Below, piece after piece: positions 8,101 through 9,276 of a stretch of DNA of 9,276 nt. The stretch spans positions 1-9,276 of the forward strand of contig JAHDEQ010000119.1 of NCBI GenBank assembly GCA_020628755.1, given 5' to 3'. Below the pieces are notes generated by a model. The model had not been told where the DNA came from and did not search any database. It was given only the letters and a program-made list of their open reading frames with translations. A program made the position numbers and the translations under genes. The DNA is from Saprospiraceae bacterium (GTDB lineage: Bacteria > Bacteroidota > Bacteroidia > Chitinophagales > Saprospiraceae). Positions within the stretch are counted from its first letter, which is position 1, and each line of letters begins with the position of its first letter.

Positions 8101-8129
8101 TATATAGATAGAATAAGACTAACTGTCAA
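8101..8129 (-). promoter_or_regulatory. Alternative promoter candidate, TTGACA plus TA-rich box
   Basis: On the minus strand TTGACA (8129-8124) is followed 24 nt after its TTG by TATTTTTTG, which is a TAnnTTTG box with one extra T. It would place a start only about 15 nt from the ATG at 8073. Spacing and the -7 box are both off consensus, so it is a weaker candidate than the site at 8214-8221. Confidence 0.2.
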
Positions 8130-8187
8130 ATTCTAAAATAATTATCAATATTAAAATTATACGGAATATGGGCTAGACTAATCAGGT

Positions 8188-8205
8188 AGGGAGGTTTTCC
8201 TCTTT
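8188..8205 (-). other. Small hairpin at predicted 5' end of the mRNA
   Basis: On the minus strand GAGG-AAAA-CCTC forms a 4-bp stem with an A4 loop (8191-8202), extendable by one A-T pair and two weak pairs to 8188/8205. It falls at the first bases of the transcript predicted from the box at 8214. Such a 5' stem can slow decay of a long mRNA, but here that is inference. The remaining leader (about 8074-8187) is AT-rich and shows no riboswitch or leader peptide that I recognise. Confidence 0.25.
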
Positions 8206-8213
8206 TTATGCTA

Positions 8214-8221
8214 CAAAGATA
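8214..8221 (-). promoter_or_regulatory. Bacteroidota-type -7 promoter box TATCTTTG
   Basis: Read on the minus strand, TATCTTTG matches the TAnnTTTG -7 consensus of the Bacteroidota primary sigma factor exactly. Transcription would begin near 8207, giving a leader of about 130 nt before the ATG at 8073. The -33 TTG element is not evident at normal spacing; only an ATTTC-like stretch is there, so the promoter may need an activator. It is the best candidate promoter for the three-gene cluster. Confidence 0.5.
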
Positions 8222-8253
8222 CAAATTCTATTGTAAAGAAATTGTTAATCCTT

Positions 8254-8271
8254 ATACCCTAAATAGGGTAT
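8254..8271. promoter_or_regulatory. 18-bp palindrome, candidate operator
   Basis: ATACCCTA-AA-TAGGGTAT is an 8-bp perfect inverted repeat around a 2-bp centre. Its centre lies about 55 bp upstream of the transcription start predicted from the TAnnTTTG box at 8214-8221, a usual place for an activator. As RNA it could form a weak 6-7 bp hairpin, but no U tract follows on the minus strand, so a dimeric DNA-binding protein site is more likely. The regulator is unknown. Confidence 0.4.
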
Positions 8272-8281
8272 TTTAGAAATA

Positions 8282-8321
8282 TGTGACAGGCAATTTACAT
8301 ACAATTTTATAACCTGTCACA
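8282..8321 (-). terminator. Inverted repeat after purB, possible terminator
   Basis: A perfect 9-bp stem, TGTGACAGG (8282-8290) with CCTGTCACA (8313-8321), encloses a 22-nt AT-rich loop. It begins 4 nt past the purB stop codon. On the minus strand it is followed only by AT-rich sequence (ATATTTCTAAAAT), not a clean U run, and the loop is long for an intrinsic terminator. Its position suggests 3'-end formation or mRNA protection for purB. A protein-binding inverted repeat is the alternative. Confidence 0.45.
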
Positions 8322-8325
8322 CAGG

Positions 8326-9276
8326 CTAATATACACCTATATAGTTATGTGGTGTGATACTTTTGAGTTCTTCTTTTATGGCTTCACTAACAGATAGTTG
8401 GTCTATAAATTCGTGAATATCCGTTTTATTGACGACAGGTTTTCCTCGTGTAAGTGATTTGAGGGCTTCGTAAGGCTGTTCGTATCCTTCGCGACGAAGG
8501 ATATTTTGTATGGCTTCGGCAACAACCATCCAGTTGGCTTCTAAATCTTCTTCTAACTTCGTTGCATTGAGCAATAGTTTGTTCAGTCCTTTTAAAATGG
8601 ATTTGAATGCGATGATGGTGTGGCCAACTGGCACGCCAATGTTGCGTAGCACCGTACTATCCGTCAAATCTCTTTGCAAACGAGAAATGGGGAGTTTATC
8701 CGAAAGGTGCGTAAAAATTGCATTGGCCATACCCAAATTCCCTTCGGCATTTTCAAAGTCAATGGGATTGACTTTGTGGGGCATAGCCGATGAACCGACC
8801 TCGCCCTTGACGACCTTTTGTTTGAAATAGTCTATCGAAATATACGACCAAATATCTCGACTCAAGTCTATTAATATAGTGTTGATACGTTTCATAGCCT
8901 GAAAAAGGGCAGCCAAATTGTCGTAATGTGCAATTTGTGTGGTGTATTGCGAACGTTCCAAACCGAGGTATTCATGGACAAAGTGGTTTCCAAAGTTGCG
9001 CCAATCTATGATTGGGTAGGTAATAATATGTGCATTGAAATTGCCTGTTGCGCCTCCAAATTTGGCTTTGTATTTTACTTGTTTTAATGCTTCAATCTGA
9101 ACATCTAAGCGTTCGACAAATACTTTAAATTCTTTTCCGAGTAAGGTCGGCGAAGCTGGTTGTCCGTGCGTACGGGCAAGCATGGGTATGCTCGCCCACT
9201 CTATCGCATAATCATTTATTTTTTCACGTAAGTCCAAAATCATGGGGAGGTAAACCTCATGTACGGCGTTTTTGAG
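8326..9276 (-). CDS. purB: Adenylosuccinate lyase, C-terminal 316 residues (5' end outside window)
   Basis: Adenylosuccinate lyase catalyses two fumarate-releasing steps of purine synthesis: SAICAR to AICAR, and adenylosuccinate to AMP. It is a cytosolic homotetramer of the fumarase/aspartase superfamily. The frame stays open to the window edge, reading LKNAVHEVYLP before the internal Met at 9243, so that Met is not the start. By recalled alignment the first visible residue matches about residue 135 of E. coli PurB, so roughly 134 residues are missing. Visible signatures are RTHGQP (His37 of the fragment, equivalent to the E. coli general acid His171), the mobile catalytic loop SSAMPHKVNP (Ser162/163), and LQRDLTDSTVLRN, PYE.LK.LTRGK and TPHNYIG. 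The protein ends right after NYIGVY, about a dozen residues earlier than E. coli PurB, with TAG as stop. Lys and Arg content is normal, unlike the downstream genes. It is probably a separate transcription unit from the genes below. Confidence 0.97.
   Translation of the reverse strand, partial: LKNAVHEVYLPMILDLREKINDYAIEWASIPMLARTHGQPASPTLLGKEFKVFVERLDVQIEALKQVKYKAKFGGATGNFNAHIITYPIIDWRNFGNHFVHEYLGLERSQYTTQIAHYDNLAALFQAMKRINTILIDLSRDIWSYISIDYFKQKVVKGEVGSSAMPHKVNPIDFENAEGNLGMANAIFTHLSDKLPISRLQRDLTDSTVLRNIGVPVGHTIIAFKSILKGLNKLLLNATKLEEDLEANWMVVAEAIQNILRREGYEQPYEALKSLTRGKPVVNKTDIHEFIDQLSVSEAIKEELKSITPHNYIGVY

Noticed and set aside
8187..8210. Plus-strand terminator made of GAGG-TTTT-CCTC followed by Ts
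   Set aside because: No plus-strand gene lies upstream to need it, and the Watson-Crick stem is only 4 bp.
8282..8321. CRP/FNR-type site suggested by TGTGA and TCACA halves
   Set aside because: The halves are 30 bp apart instead of the 6 bp needed for a CRP dimer, and the repeat follows a stop codon, where an RNA structure is more likely.
8510..8830. Plus-strand open frame of 106 codons opposite purB
   Set aside because: It is antisense to a highly conserved enzyme gene and resembles no protein.

Overview
The window looks like part of a Bacteroidota chromosome, probably a marine or Saprospiria-like member. This rests on three things: AT-rich DNA, long secreted multidomain proteins made of Ig/PKD-like and jelly-roll modules, and a TAnnTTTG promoter of the type used by the Bacteroidota primary sigma factor. 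The taxonomic placement is an inference. All supportable genes lie on the minus strand, so transcription runs from high to low coordinates.

Layout in transcription order. (1) 9276-8326: the C-terminal two thirds of purB (adenylosuccinate lyase), a housekeeping purine gene whose start lies outside the window. (2) 8325-8074: a 252-bp non-coding gap. It holds a long-loop inverted repeat just after purB, an 18-bp near-perfect palindrome, a good TAnnTTTG promoter box, a small hairpin near the predicted transcript start, and a leader of about 130 nt. (3) 8073-5332: a 913-residue exported protein with two jelly-roll-like domains and several Ig-like domains. (4) 5296-3995: a 433-residue exported protein with an unrecognised N-terminal region and an Ig/FN3-like end. 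(5) 3953-1: a giant exported protein, open through 1318 residues to the window edge. It has a lamin-tail-like N-terminal domain, a module repeated two to four times, and Ig/PKD-like domains. No stop codon interrupts it.

The three exported-protein genes are separated by only 35 and 41 bp with no visible promoter between them, so they probably form one operon driven from about 8214-8221. Each protein starts with its own signal peptide. All three are extremely acidic, nearly free of Lys and Arg, and rich in Cys, in sharp contrast to PurB. They share a terminal Ig-like family (genes 3 and 5) and similar Cys-x-Pro tails (genes 3 and 4). The likely picture is a set of cell-surface or extracellular matrix/adhesion proteins made together. 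The two complete ones lack a recognisable type IX secretion C-terminal sorting domain, which leaves their final location open. I found no RNA genes, CRISPR arrays, insertion sequences or metabolic accessory genes.
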